Below are positions 1 to 6,558 of a stretch of DNA of 25,687 nt, in pieces. The notes beneath the pieces are model-generated. The model ran no database searches, had not been told where the DNA came from, and was given only the letters and a program-made list of their open reading frames with translations. How positions within the stretch are numbered: the stretch's first letter is position 1; every line of letters begins with the position of its first letter. This DNA is from an uncultured Eubacteriales bacterium. GTDB taxonomy: Bacteria > Bacillota > Clostridia > Christensenellales > CAG-917. The DNA lies in the NCBI GenBank assembly GCA_900550855.1, contig URTQ01000005.1, forward strand, positions 1-25,687, in the 5' to 3' direction. The translations under genes and the position numbers were made by a program.

Positions 1-611
1 CGCTCCGCGTCATTGCACCGGAGCTTCCGTTTGAAGTGGTCTGCATGGAAATCACGGAAAATGAAGTAAAAATTCCCTTTGACGGATTTTATATCGAGGC
101 TTTTAAGGTAAATCATAATGTGGTATGCTATGGATATAGCTTAGTGGTGGAGCGTGCCGGTAAATTTGAAGTGGAAAGAGCGCTTTCTCAAAACATCGAA
201 AAGCAGTACTGGAACCGTCTGCAGAAGGGCGAAGAAGTCGTTCTTCCCGACAGGGTGCTGACGCCGGATATGGTGCTCGGTCCCAAAAGAAAGGGTATCA
301 AGCTTACCTACACAACGGACACCCGTCCCACGGAAGGGATTGTGGAGCATGCGAAAGAGGCGGATTTATTTATCTGCGAAGGCATGTACGGGGAGCCGGA
401 CAAGCTCAGCAAAGCAAAAGAGTATAAACACATGACATTCTACGAAGCGGCGGATATGGCAAAACGCGCAGGTGTAAAGGAAATGTGGCTGACACACTAC
501 AGTCCGTCACTTCCCTACCCGGAGGAATACATGCCCGAGGTACGGAAGATTTTCCCCGCAGCCATTGCAGCCAGGGACGGAAGAAGTGTAGAATTGAATT
601 TTGACGAGTAA
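1..611 (+). CDS. rnz: Ribonuclease Z, C-terminal part (5' end outside window)
   Basis: Ribonuclease Z is a zinc-dependent metallo-beta-lactamase-fold endonuclease that trims tRNA precursor 3' ends in the cytoplasm. The frame is open to the left edge (codons from position 3), so about 203 residues of a protein usually near 300 are present. The ATG/GTG codons near 36-45 are internal, not starts. Seen: the metal-ligand Asp in TTDTRP (codon at 318), followed by the family-typical EADLFICEGMYG, then KHMTFYEAADMAKRAG, then the late metal-ligand His in THYSPSLP (codon at 495). The N-terminal HxHxDH site is outside the window. The next gene begins only about 30 bases after the stop, suggesting co-transcription with the following gene and tsaD. 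Family assignment is confident. What cannot be judged is whether the missing half is intact. Confidence 0.9.
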   Translation, partial: LRVIAPELPFEVVCMEITENEVKIPFDGFYIEAFKVNHNVVCYGYSLVVERAGKFEVERALSQNIEKQYWNRLQKGEEVVLPDRVLTPDMVLGPKRKGIKLTYTTDTRPTEGIVEHAKEADLFICEGMYGEPDKLSKAKEYKHMTFYEAADMAKRAGVKEMWLTHYSPSLPYPEEYMPEVRKIFPAAIAARDGRSVELNFDE

Positions 612-642
612 ACATAGACACATTGTGAGGAAGGGAACGCAT

Positions 643-1287
643 ATGGTACGAGCAGCCACCGGGAAAACACCGAGTAAAAGCGGCAGTCATCATAATGGAA
701 AAGCGGATATATTTAAAAGCGGGATTGTCATTCTGATCTTCGTAGTGGGGATGCTTGGATACTACTATTATCTGAGTAACCGTGCATCCAAAGTAACGGA
801 GGAGAATGTCAGGCTTACCGTGGCACAGGAGCTTATTAACCGCAATCTTTCCTACACCTATCCGCCTTCTCCCAGAGAAGTGATTAAGTTTTACAGTGAT
901 ATTACCAAATGTTTTTATAACGAAACGTATACCAGTGCCGAACTGGAGCAGCTTGCCGAGCAGACCTACCGGCTGTACGACGAAAAACTGAAGGACGAGA
1001 ACGACTGGAATGCCTATCTGGTCAATCTGACGGTACAGATTAATGCCTATAAAGAAAAAAATATGCGTATCAGCAGCTATTTTCTGCCCTCCAGCGATGA
1101 TGTGGTGTATTATAACCGGGGTGAGGAAAAATATGCGAAAATGACCTGTTCCTACATGGTCCAGAGCGGCTCCCATAAAAGAACGGTGGACGAAATATTT
1201 GTGCTGCATAAGGATGAAGAAGGCCACTGGCGGATTTTGGGCTGGCAGCTTGCGGATGAGGATACAGGCAGCACGGAAGAAGACTGA
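643..1287 (+). CDS. Small single-pass membrane protein of unknown function
   Basis: A 214-residue protein with a charged, Ser/Gly/Lys-rich N-terminus, one membrane segment at about residues 25-45 (SGIVILIFVVGMLGYYYYL) and an extracytoplasmic domain of about 165 residues. The topology (N-in, C-out) is inferred. The ATG at 643 is chosen because aggaaggg (628-635) lies at good spacing. A TTG at 601 and a GTG at 625 are in frame but have poorer context. The C-terminal domain contains alternating strands ending in RTVDEIFVLHKDEEGHWRILGWQL, which resembles a small NTF2- or SnoaL-like fold, but that is only an impression. It may belong to a Lachnospiraceae-restricted DUF family (DUF6715 comes to mind, unverified). 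It lies between rnz and tsaD with 31 and 17 base gaps, so it probably shares their transcript. Function not recognised. Confidence 0.82.
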   Translation: MVRAATGKTPSKSGSHHNGKADIFKSGIVILIFVVGMLGYYYYLSNRASKVTEENVRLTVAQELINRNLSYTYPPSPREVIKFYSDITKCFYNETYTSAELEQLAEQTYRLYDEKLKDENDWNAYLVNLTVQINAYKEKNMRISSYFLPSSDDVVYYNRGEEKYAKMTCSYMVQSGSHKRTVDEIFVLHKDEEGHWRILGWQLADEDTGSTEED

Positions 1288-1304
1288 GAATTTCTCAGAA
1301 AGGT

Positions 1305-2342
1305 ATGGTAACCAAGGTGGAAAAAGATATTGTAATTCTGGCAATCGAAAGCTCCTGTGACGAAACAGCGGCTGCAGTGGTGAAAAACGGGCGAGAGGTG
1401 TGTTCCAACATCATTTCCACGCAGATTGCACTGCACACCCTTTACGGCGGGGTTGTGCCGGAAATTGCATCCCGTAAACATATCGAAAAAATAAATCAGG
1501 TAATCGAAGAGGCATTAAAGGAGTCCGGCTATCAGTTAAGGCAGATGGATGCTATTGCTGTGACCTACGGCCCGGGGCTGGTAGGTCCTCTTTTAGTGGG
1601 CGTTTCCGCGGCAAAAGCCATCAGCTTTGCCACAGGTATTCCCCTTATCGGCGTGCATCATATTGAAGGGCACATTAGTGCCAACTATATTGAAAATAAG
1701 GATTTAGAGCCGCCTTTTATCTGCCTTGTGGTATCCGGCGGACACTCCCATCTGGTTGTGGTAAAGGATTACGGCGAATATGAAATTATCGGACGCACCA
1801 GGGATGATGCGGCGGGCGAAGCCTTTGACAAGGTGGCAAGAGCCATTGGCTTAGGCTATCCCGGAGGTCCCAAGATTGATAAATTAGTGGCAAAGGAAGG
1901 CAACCCGGAAGCCATTCATTTTCCCCGTGCAAAGGTGGAAGACAATGCTTACGATTTCAGCTTCAGCGGCTTAAAGTCGGCGGTACTCAATTATCTTAAC
2001 AGCTGCCAGATGAAGGGGGAAGAGGTCTGTGTGCCGGATGTGGCAGCCTCCTTCCAGAAAGCGGTTGTGGATGTACTGGTAGAACACGCCATGCATGCGG
2101 TATCCCGGTACGGCTATAAAAAATTTGCCATAGCCGGAGGCGTTGCTTCCAATTCCGCACTGCGCAAGGCATTTGAAGAAAGATGCGCCAGAGAAAACAT
2201 TGCGTTCTATCATCCGTCTCCGATTTTGTGTACGGACAATGCGGCAATGATAGGAGCAGCAGGCTACTACGACTTTATTAAAGGCATCCGGAGCGATTTA
2301 TCCTTGAATGCTGTACCCAATCTCCGCCTGGGCGAAAGATAG
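1305..2342 (+). CDS. tsaD: tRNA N6-adenosine threonylcarbamoyltransferase TsaD
   Basis: TsaD transfers threonylcarbamoyl from TC-AMP to A37 of ANN-decoding tRNAs, working with TsaB and TsaE in the cytoplasm. The 345 residues match the usual length and the Kae1/ASKHA motifs are all present: IESSCDETAAAVV (14-26), the metal-binding VHHIEGH (117-123, with H119 and H123), VSGGHSHLV (143-151), DDAAGEAFDK (167-176), SGLKSAV (221-227), AGGVASNSALR (277-287) and CTDNAAMIGAAG (309-320, with the ligand Asp). The start is uncertain. The ATG at 1305 sits only one base after agaaagg (1297-1303), while an in-frame GTG at 1317 is 13 bases downstream of that site; both leave the conserved core whole. The gene follows the small membrane-protein gene by 17 bases and precedes ispD by 9, so a rnz to ispD transcript is likely. 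Confidence 0.97.
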   Translation: MVTKVEKDIVILAIESSCDETAAAVVKNGREVCSNIISTQIALHTLYGGVVPEIASRKHIEKINQVIEEALKESGYQLRQMDAIAVTYGPGLVGPLLVGVSAAKAISFATGIPLIGVHHIEGHISANYIENKDLEPPFICLVVSGGHSHLVVVKDYGEYEIIGRTRDDAAGEAFDKVARAIGLGYPGGPKIDKLVAKEGNPEAIHFPRAKVEDNAYDFSFSGLKSAVLNYLNSCQMKGEEVCVPDVAASFQKAVVDVLVEHAMHAVSRYGYKKFAIAGGVASNSALRKAFEERCARENIAFYHPSPILCTDNAAMIGAAGYYDFIKGIRSDLSLNAVPNLRLGER

Positions 2343-2349
2343 GGAGGGG
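2341..2349 (+). promoter_or_regulatory. Shine-Dalgarno site of ispD
   Basis: The sequence agggagggg overlaps the tsaD stop codon (2340-2342) and lies directly upstream of the ispD ATG at 2352. It fixes that start and points to translation of ispD from the tsaD transcript. Confidence 0.75.
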
Positions 2350-2351
2350 TT

Positions 2352-3071
2352 ATGCTGGAAAACGAAAAGAAAAAATGCTATGCCATTGTCCTTTCTGCCG
2401 GAACCGGCAGCCGTATGGGCAGCAGTGTTCCTAAACAGTATCTGCCCCTGCTTGACAGACCGGTCATTTATTACAGTCTGAAAGCCTTTGAGGATTCCCC
2501 TTACATAGATGAAATACTGCTGGTGGCGGGAGCGGATGATTTATCTTATGTGAAGGAAGAAATTGTGGACAAATACGGCTTTACGAAAGTAACGGCCATT
2601 CTTGCCGGTGGAAAGGAGCGCTATTTTTCCGTTGCCAATGCCCTGAAAAAGCTTGAGGGAAAAGACGGCTATGTGATGATTCACGACGGAGCAAGACCGA
2701 TGCTGACGGAAGAAATCATCGGACGGCTCTATGAAGGTGTTTGCACCTACGAGGCAGTCTGCGCGGCAGTACCGGTAAAGGATACCATAAAGGTAGTGGA
2801 CGAAGAGGGATTTGCCGTCAGGACACCCGACCGCAAGACGGTGTATGCGGTACAGACACCCCAGGTATTTTCCCTGCCGCTCATTACAGGCGCCTACAAA
2901 GAACTCCTGCAAAACCCCGACACGTACCGGAATGTGACTGTCACGGATGACGCCATGGTAGTGGAATGCGTATACGGAAAAAAGGTAAAAATGCTGCAGG
3001 GCACCTATGAAAACATAAAAATAACCACCCCCGAAGATATGGAGGTGGCTAAGGTTTATCTCAGTAAATAA
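2352..3071 (+). CDS. ispD: 2-C-methyl-D-erythritol 4-phosphate cytidylyltransferase IspD
   Basis: IspD couples CTP to 2-C-methyl-D-erythritol 4-phosphate, giving CDP-ME in the non-mevalonate isoprenoid pathway (cytoplasmic). The 239-residue length is normal for the family. Seen: the nucleotide-binding signature LSAGTGSRMGSSVPKQYLPL (14-33), with its Gly-rich loop, Arg21 and Lys28; GGKERYFSVANAL (86-98); HDGARP (111-116); VPVKDTIK (140-147), with the substrate-contact Lys; the TPQVF stretch (169-173); TDDAMVVE (198-205); and NIKITTPEDM (221-230). All catalytic positions expected for the family are intact. The product could alternatively act as a related TarI-type ribitol-5-phosphate cytidylyltransferase, since the two share this fold. 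The absence of a tarJ or teichoic-acid neighbour and the motif set favour IspD. It is the last gene of the forward run and is followed by a terminator. Confidence 0.92.
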   Translation: MLENEKKKCYAIVLSAGTGSRMGSSVPKQYLPLLDRPVIYYSLKAFEDSPYIDEILLVAGADDLSYVKEEIVDKYGFTKVTAILAGGKERYFSVANALKKLEGKDGYVMIHDGARPMLTEEIIGRLYEGVCTYEAVCAAVPVKDTIKVVDEEGFAVRTPDRKTVYAVQTPQVFSLPLITGAYKELLQNPDTYRNVTVTDDAMVVECVYGKKVKMLQGTYENIKITTPEDMEVAKVYLSK

Positions 3072-3094
3072 CTACATCAACCTGAAAACAAACA

Positions 3095-5074
3095 TTAAGG
3101 CTTCCCGGTTACAAAGGGAGGCTTTTTCTTTTTCTCCTCGTACAGAAGAGCATCGGCAGCTTCAATGGCATCCTTTAACAGGAAACGGGAATTGGCAGGC
3201 TGCATGTAAATGCCCACGGAAAGAGTAACGGAATAGGGCTTGCCGGCTTTCTCGGCACATTCCGCCAGCTTCTGGTTAATCTGCTTCTTTAAGTCCGCTT
3301 CCGTGGAAATGTTCTGATGAAGGGCAAGCACGGCGAATTCATCACCGCCGATACGGCCCGTCAGGCTTCCCGGGAAGACTTCTTCCAGAACCGTGGCACA
3401 GGAGGTAAGAGCGAAGTCACCTTCCGCATGTCCGTGAATATCATTAATCTGCTTTAAGTAGTTAAGGTCAGCATAGGCAAATACCACGGACTGACCTGTT
3501 TCAGCGGCAGACTCGATAAAGGCATCGGCTTTTTTGTAGAAGCCGCGGCGGTTTAAGATACCCGTCAGCTCATCCTTGCCGGAAATGGAGTCGAGCTGTA
3601 AATTTTCTTTCTGCAGACGCTGCAGCATTTCGTCCTTTTCTAAAAGCAGGGTATGCTGTTTGGCGAACATATAAATGAATTTGATGGCAATACTTACCTG
3701 GTAACACAGATATTCCACGTAATGCAGATTGTCATAGCCGATGTCACAGAGCAGAAAACCATACTGCAGATCGCGGGAATATAAATCGATCATGACATAG
3801 GTGTTGCGGGTATCCGACATATGCGGATGGTCATAAATGTTCTGAATATTTATGAGCTGGGCAGTCTTACGGGGAACAAACGCCCTGCCGTCATTTAAGC
3901 AGGCACGCAGGTAAATCTGGTTCGGCTGGATCCAGTTGTCACCGGGATGGAAGGCGACCGGCTCTTTTAAGGTAAAAAGATAGCTGTTTTTAATACCCGC
4001 TTCCGTCAGACTGTTCATGATGCACAGGTAGCTGTCGTCGCTGTCGTCGGCAAGCATCAGCATATCACGGGAAAAAACATTCATGTTGTGGTTCGTCATG
4101 ATCAGCTTGCGGCTGTTTTCTGCCTGCTGCACATTTTCAATCAACTTATCCTGCTCATCTAAAAGGTTTTGCAGCTTGATTTCTTCTTCACAGCCGGAAC
4201 CAAGAGAAGAGCGGTATAAAAACTTGGTAGAGACACGGAACTGCTCCACCTGTCCCATGGTGCCGGTAAGCAGCTTGCGGTGCGCCTGCATAACGGCGCG
4301 GGAACCTAAATCGTAAGCTTCTGCTTTTACACTGGCAAGGGGCGGTGTCAGATATTTGCTGCCCGGAATGTCGTCAAAGCCGATAACCGAAATATCCTTT
4401 CCGACTAAGATGCCACGCTTCTGCAGCAAATCATATACAACGGCGGCAATGGCGTCGTTGCCGCAGACAATGGCATCCAAATCGGGATTGCTGTCAATGA
4501 AAGCGGCTGCATCTGCCCGGCATTTTTCGTCAAAGTATGTGCAGCAGATGAGGGATTCATCAATAGGAAGATTGTGCGCCTGCAGCACCTTTTTGTAAGT
4601 TTCCAGCCTTTCATAGGAGTCCTTATTGGTCGTATAGCCGGTGATAATACCGATGCGCTCCCTGTTTTCCCTGGTAACCAGCGCCTCAATACCCTCGGTA
4701 AGCCCTGCTTCGTTGGCGTAGCACACGCTTGAATATCCATCCTGTTCCGAAGCAATCAGGATAATGGGGATATCTCCGAAGCCATTTATGATTTCTGCGG
4801 AACGCGTTTCGTGGATAGCGGAAATATTGCCGAGACACAAAAGCACGATGTCCAGGGAATGTACCTGTGCGTAGCTGATTAACGTATTGTACTGATATTC
4901 ATATTTTTGTAATGGGTCTGTAAAGTCGTATCTGTCAAAATATTTAACCGGCATGATAAAGAGATTGTCGTCCAGTTCGGCGGCTGCCTGAATGGCACCT
5001 TCGCAGATCTGGTTGGGAAAATCATCCTCTACGTTACCGGTGACAAGACCTATGTTGTATCTTTTTCCTGCCAT
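3095..5074 (-). CDS. Diguanylate cyclase with LacI/periplasmic-binding-like sensor
   Basis: The 659-residue protein should make cyclic di-GMP from two GTP. Residues about 5-290 resemble the ligand-binding half of LacI-family regulators (IGLVTGNVEDDF, a YDLLQKRGILVGKDISVIGF-type stretch and PLASVKAEAYDLG), with no DNA-binding helix-turn-helix and no signal peptide, so sensing is probably cytoplasmic. Residues 295-325 look like a coiled coil. Residues 330-480 form a GAF-like middle region not identified further, with a second helical linker at about 475-497. Residues 498-655 are a GGDEF domain: KDELTGILNRRGFY (500-513), ADLNYLKQINDIHGHAEGD (535-553) and an intact GGDEF (576-580). The usual inhibitory RxxD site is absent; the equivalent bases encode FPGS. 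The ATG is supported by aagggtgag five bases upstream. The gene is monocistronic, with its own promoter. The ligand is unknown, perhaps a sugar by analogy with LacI relatives. Confidence 0.88.
   Translation of the reverse strand: MAGKRYNIGLVTGNVEDDFPNQICEGAIQAAAELDDNLFIMPVKYFDRYDFTDPLQKYEYQYNTLISYAQVHSLDIVLLCLGNISAIHETRSAEIINGFGDIPIILIASEQDGYSSVCYANEAGLTEGIEALVTRENRERIGIITGYTTNKDSYERLETYKKVLQAHNLPIDESLICCTYFDEKCRADAAAFIDSNPDLDAIVCGNDAIAAVVYDLLQKRGILVGKDISVIGFDDIPGSKYLTPPLASVKAEAYDLGSRAVMQAHRKLLTGTMGQVEQFRVSTKFLYRSSLGSGCEEEIKLQNLLDEQDKLIENVQQAENSRKLIMTNHNMNVFSRDMLMLADDSDDSYLCIMNSLTEAGIKNSYLFTLKEPVAFHPGDNWIQPNQIYLRACLNDGRAFVPRKTAQLINIQNIYDHPHMSDTRNTYVMIDLYSRDLQYGFLLCDIGYDNLHYVEYLCYQVSIAIKFIYMFAKQHTLLLEKDEMLQRLQKENLQLDSISGKDELTGILNRRGFYKKADAFIESAAETGQSVVFAYADLNYLKQINDIHGHAEGDFALTSCATVLEEVFPGSLTGRIGGDEFAVLALHQNISTEADLKKQINQKLAECAEKAGKPYSVTLSVGIYMQPANSRFLLKDAIEAADALLYEEKKKKPPFVTGKP
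3097..3131 (+). terminator. Rho-independent terminator after ispD
   Basis: A stem pairs aaggcttccc (3097-3106) with gggaggcttt (3116-3125) around a 9-base loop; two of the pairs are G-T. It runs into a T-rich tract (tttttctttttc). It serves the forward transcript. It lies within the last codons of the convergent minus-strand cyclase gene, which ends at 3095. Confidence 0.75.
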
Positions 5075-5128
5075 AATAACTCACCCTTTGTTAAAAAACT
5101 CCCTTATAAATATATTAGCGATGTAATA

Positions 5129-5157
5129 ATTGTACCAGTTATTAAAAGGAAAGACAA
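5129..5157 (-). promoter_or_regulatory. Sigma-A type promoter of the diguanylate cyclase
   Basis: On the minus strand, TTGTCT (5157-5152) is followed after 17 bases by TACAAT (5134-5129), with a TGG just before the -10 that resembles an extended -10 element. It lies 55 bases upstream of the cyclase ATG. Position, spacing and an AT-rich setting support it; it is not proven. Confidence 0.65.
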
Positions 5158-5249
5158 TATAAACAATTTGCAAAAAAGGGGGTAAAAATCAGTGAAATAT
5201 GCCCTAAAACCCGCATAAAAAGGGATTTAAAAAATTCTGAAAAAAGTTG

Positions 5250-5278
5250 TTGACAAGAATACCCTTTTTTGTTAAGAT
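5250..5278 (+). promoter_or_regulatory. Sigma-A promoter of the tRNA pair
   Basis: A perfect TTGACA (5250-5255) is followed after 17 bases by TAAGAT (5273-5278), 33 bases before the first base of tRNA-Ser. The near-consensus sequence fits a strong stable-RNA promoter driving both tRNA genes. Confidence 0.8.
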
Positions 5279-5311
5279 ATGTCTTGCGTCAGGCAAGCGG
5301 CATGACGGTTT

Positions 5312-5400
5312 GGAGAGGTATCGAAGCGGTCATAACGAGGCGGTCTTGAAAACCGTTTGGGTGAAAGCCCACGGGGGTTCGAATCCCTCCGCTTCCGCCA
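5312..5400 (+). tRNA. tRNA-Ser (anticodon TGA)
   Basis: An 89-base class II tRNA with encoded CCA. The anticodon stem encloses cttgaaa, giving TGA, which reads UCN serine codons. The long variable arm (tgggtgaaagccca) and the T arm (ggttcgaatcc) are well formed. The acceptor stem is odd: GGAGAGG at the 5' end faces CGCTTCC at the 3' end, leaving an A-C and a G-G mismatch (pairs 5-68 and 6-67) and one G-T. The 3' half would pair perfectly with GGAAGCG. The body is clearly tRNA-Ser, but its function could be impaired. It is followed after 7 bases by tRNA-Thr. Confidence 0.9.
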
Positions 5401-5407
5401 AAAATAT

Positions 5408-5483
5408 GCTGATGTGGCTCAGGTGGTAGAGCACATCCTTGGTAAGGATGAGGTCACCAGTTCAAGTCTGGTCATCAGCTCCA
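5408..5483 (+). tRNA. tRNA-Thr (anticodon GGT)
   Basis: A 76-base tRNA with encoded CCA. The acceptor GCTGATG pairs fully with CATCAGC. The anticodon stem CATCC/GGATG closes the loop TTGGTAA, giving GGT for ACC/ACU threonine codons. The D and T arms are standard. Together with tRNA-Ser it forms a two-tRNA operon between the promoter at 5250 and the terminator at 5484. Confidence 0.96.
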
Positions 5484-5515
5484 AATCCGTGAATGAGATT
5501 CATTCACGGATTTTT
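5484..5515 (+). terminator. Rho-independent terminator of the tRNA operon
   Basis: A perfect 13-base-pair stem (AATCCGTGAATGA, 5484-5496, with its complement at 5500-5512) has a 3-base loop and runs into TTTTTC. It begins at the base after the CCA of tRNA-Thr. Confidence 0.92.
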
Positions 5516-5539
5516 CATTTCATTACTTGTAATGAAATG
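5516..5539. repeat. Perfect 11-bp inverted repeat
   Basis: CATTTCATTAC and its exact reverse complement are separated by TT. It starts right after the T-tract of the tRNA terminator, at the point where sequence character changes, so it may mark an element end or an extra hairpin. Confidence 0.7.
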
Positions 5540-5583
5540 AATGCGCGGCTTTCAACCGCGCGAAGCGCTCGTCGTCATCGTGC

Positions 5584-5619
5584 GGCGATTGAGAATACCG
5601 CGTGCTCTCATCGCCTTTT
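5584..5619 (+). terminator. Terminator-like hairpin
   Basis: GGCGAT-t-GAGA (5584-5594) pairs with TCTCATCGCC (5606-5615), making ten pairs with one bulged T and an 11-base loop, followed by TTTTC. In the forward direction it looks like a weak terminator, yet no forward gene needs it, so it may instead be part of a dispersed repeat. Confidence 0.4.
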
Positions 5620-5874
5620 CTTGCTGTCATCAGCCACTTTAATTCAATTTTTCGTGGTTTGGTAGTCCGAAAATGGCGTTTTTCTTTACCTTTTTTACCC
5701 AAAACGACACTCGCAATGACCGCTTTTTGCACGTTTTTTGCAGAATCGTGTGTCAAAAGGGTGTCAAAATTCATGTGTAGAGTATGAAGATATTTTAAGC
5801 CGAATTCGCAATGAAGAAAACTTCTAATTGTAATAAACAGTGCAAATATGAAAATACAATTTTGCAATTTATTT

Positions 5875-6558
5875 TCACGCAAACTGAATTTGACCGTCGG
5901 TGACGGTGATTTTTGTGCCGACGAATGAGGTGTCGTCGGACGTTACGCCGCCGTTTCTGACGTCGTAGACGTATTCGAGATTCGAGCAACCTGCAAACGC
6001 ATACGCGCCCAGCGTACACGGCATTCTGTTTTCAAAATACACGGATTGCAGATTCGGCAAACCTGCAAAAGCCGCGTCGTCGATTTCGCATACACTTGCA
6101 GGGATATGGATTGTTACGGGCAGATTTTTGAGGGTTGAATCCGCAAAAATGCTGTTTGTAATGCGATAAACGTTGTACGTTTCATACGCGTTTTCGCTTA
6201 CGCCGTCCAGCGTGGCAAGCACTTTGTTGCTTCCCTTTTCCACCCAAATGACTTCGGGAATGTACAAATCGGACAAATTGAGTCCTTGGCTGTTTTCGCC
6301 GTCGGTGTAGAAAGTTGATATTTCGACGTACTTGCCGTCCAAACCCTCAACGGTTATTTCCTTATAATTGAAATACTTTGCCCAGACGTTGTTCGAGTCG
6401 GGCGTAACGGACGGTGACGCTTTGGACGAGCCGCCGCCTATCGGTCCGTCGGGGGAAATCCAAACAGCATAGGAAACGCCCGTCGCAGAAACGGCGACTG
6501 CAAAAAGCACTATTATTGCGACAATCATCGCGATTTTGTTTTTGCGAAGTGACGTCAT
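5875..6558 (-). CDS. SipW-type signal protein with BspA-like leucine-rich repeats
   Basis: A 227-residue exported protein. Residues 8-31 are hydrophobic and end in SYAVW, close to the aromatic motif that ends SipW-dependent signal peptides. A low-complexity GGGSSKASPSVTPDS linker (41-55) follows. Residues 148-200 carry about two LRR_5/BspA-type units (VTIHIPASVCEIDDAAFAGL and LGAYAFAGCSNLEYVYD), a family found on surface proteins of host-associated bacteria. No sortase motif or C-terminal anchor is present. The start ATG overlaps the stop of the upstream gene (ATGA, 6555-6558), so translation is coupled; agaagga lies 11 bases upstream. It is the last gene of the three-gene operon. Its role is inferred to be a surface or matrix component; LRR_5 proteins often bind other proteins. 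Confidence 0.8.
   Translation of the reverse strand: MTSLRKNKIAMIVAIIVLFAVAVSATGVSYAVWISPDGPIGGGSSKASPSVTPDSNNVWAKYFNYKEITVEGLDGKYVEISTFYTDGENSQGLNLSDLYIPEVIWVEKGSNKVLATLDGVSENAYETYNVYRITNSIFADSTLKNLPVTIHIPASVCEIDDAAFAGLPNLQSVYFENRMPCTLGAYAFAGCSNLEYVYDVRNGGVTSDDTSFVGTKITVTDGQIQFA

Larger units (their letters stand above)
5516..5874. other. Gene-free border region rich in hairpins
   Basis: No convincing gene lies here. Seen from left to right: a perfect palindrome CATTTCATTAC-TT-GTAATGAAATG (5516-5539); a GC hairpin GCGCGG-ctttcaa-CCGCGC (5543-5561); a longer hairpin (5584-5615) followed by TTTTC; an A/T-rich stretch; and two tandem copies of GTGTCAAAA (5750-5758 and 5761-5769). It separates the Lachnospiraceae-like left part from the CpG-rich right part. 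It could be the edge of an inserted element or a dispersed intergenic repeat of the right-hand genome. No clear U-tract terminator for the minus-strand operon ending at 5875 is seen. Confidence 0.6.

Noticed and set aside
5471..5634. GTCATCAGC at the tRNA-Thr 3' end (5471-5479) repeated at 5626-5634, as a possible att duplication
   Set aside because: Only nine bases match, the copies are 155 bases apart, and no integrase gene is visible. Chance is a sufficient explanation.
5247..5665. Forward open frames covering the tRNA genes
   Set aside because: They are accidental frames through the promoter, the two tRNAs and their terminator.
5523..5882. Minus-strand open frame of 119 codons in the border region
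   Set aside because: It runs through several hairpins, is basic and low in structure, and overlaps the end of the coupled operon. It looks like translated intergenic repeat.
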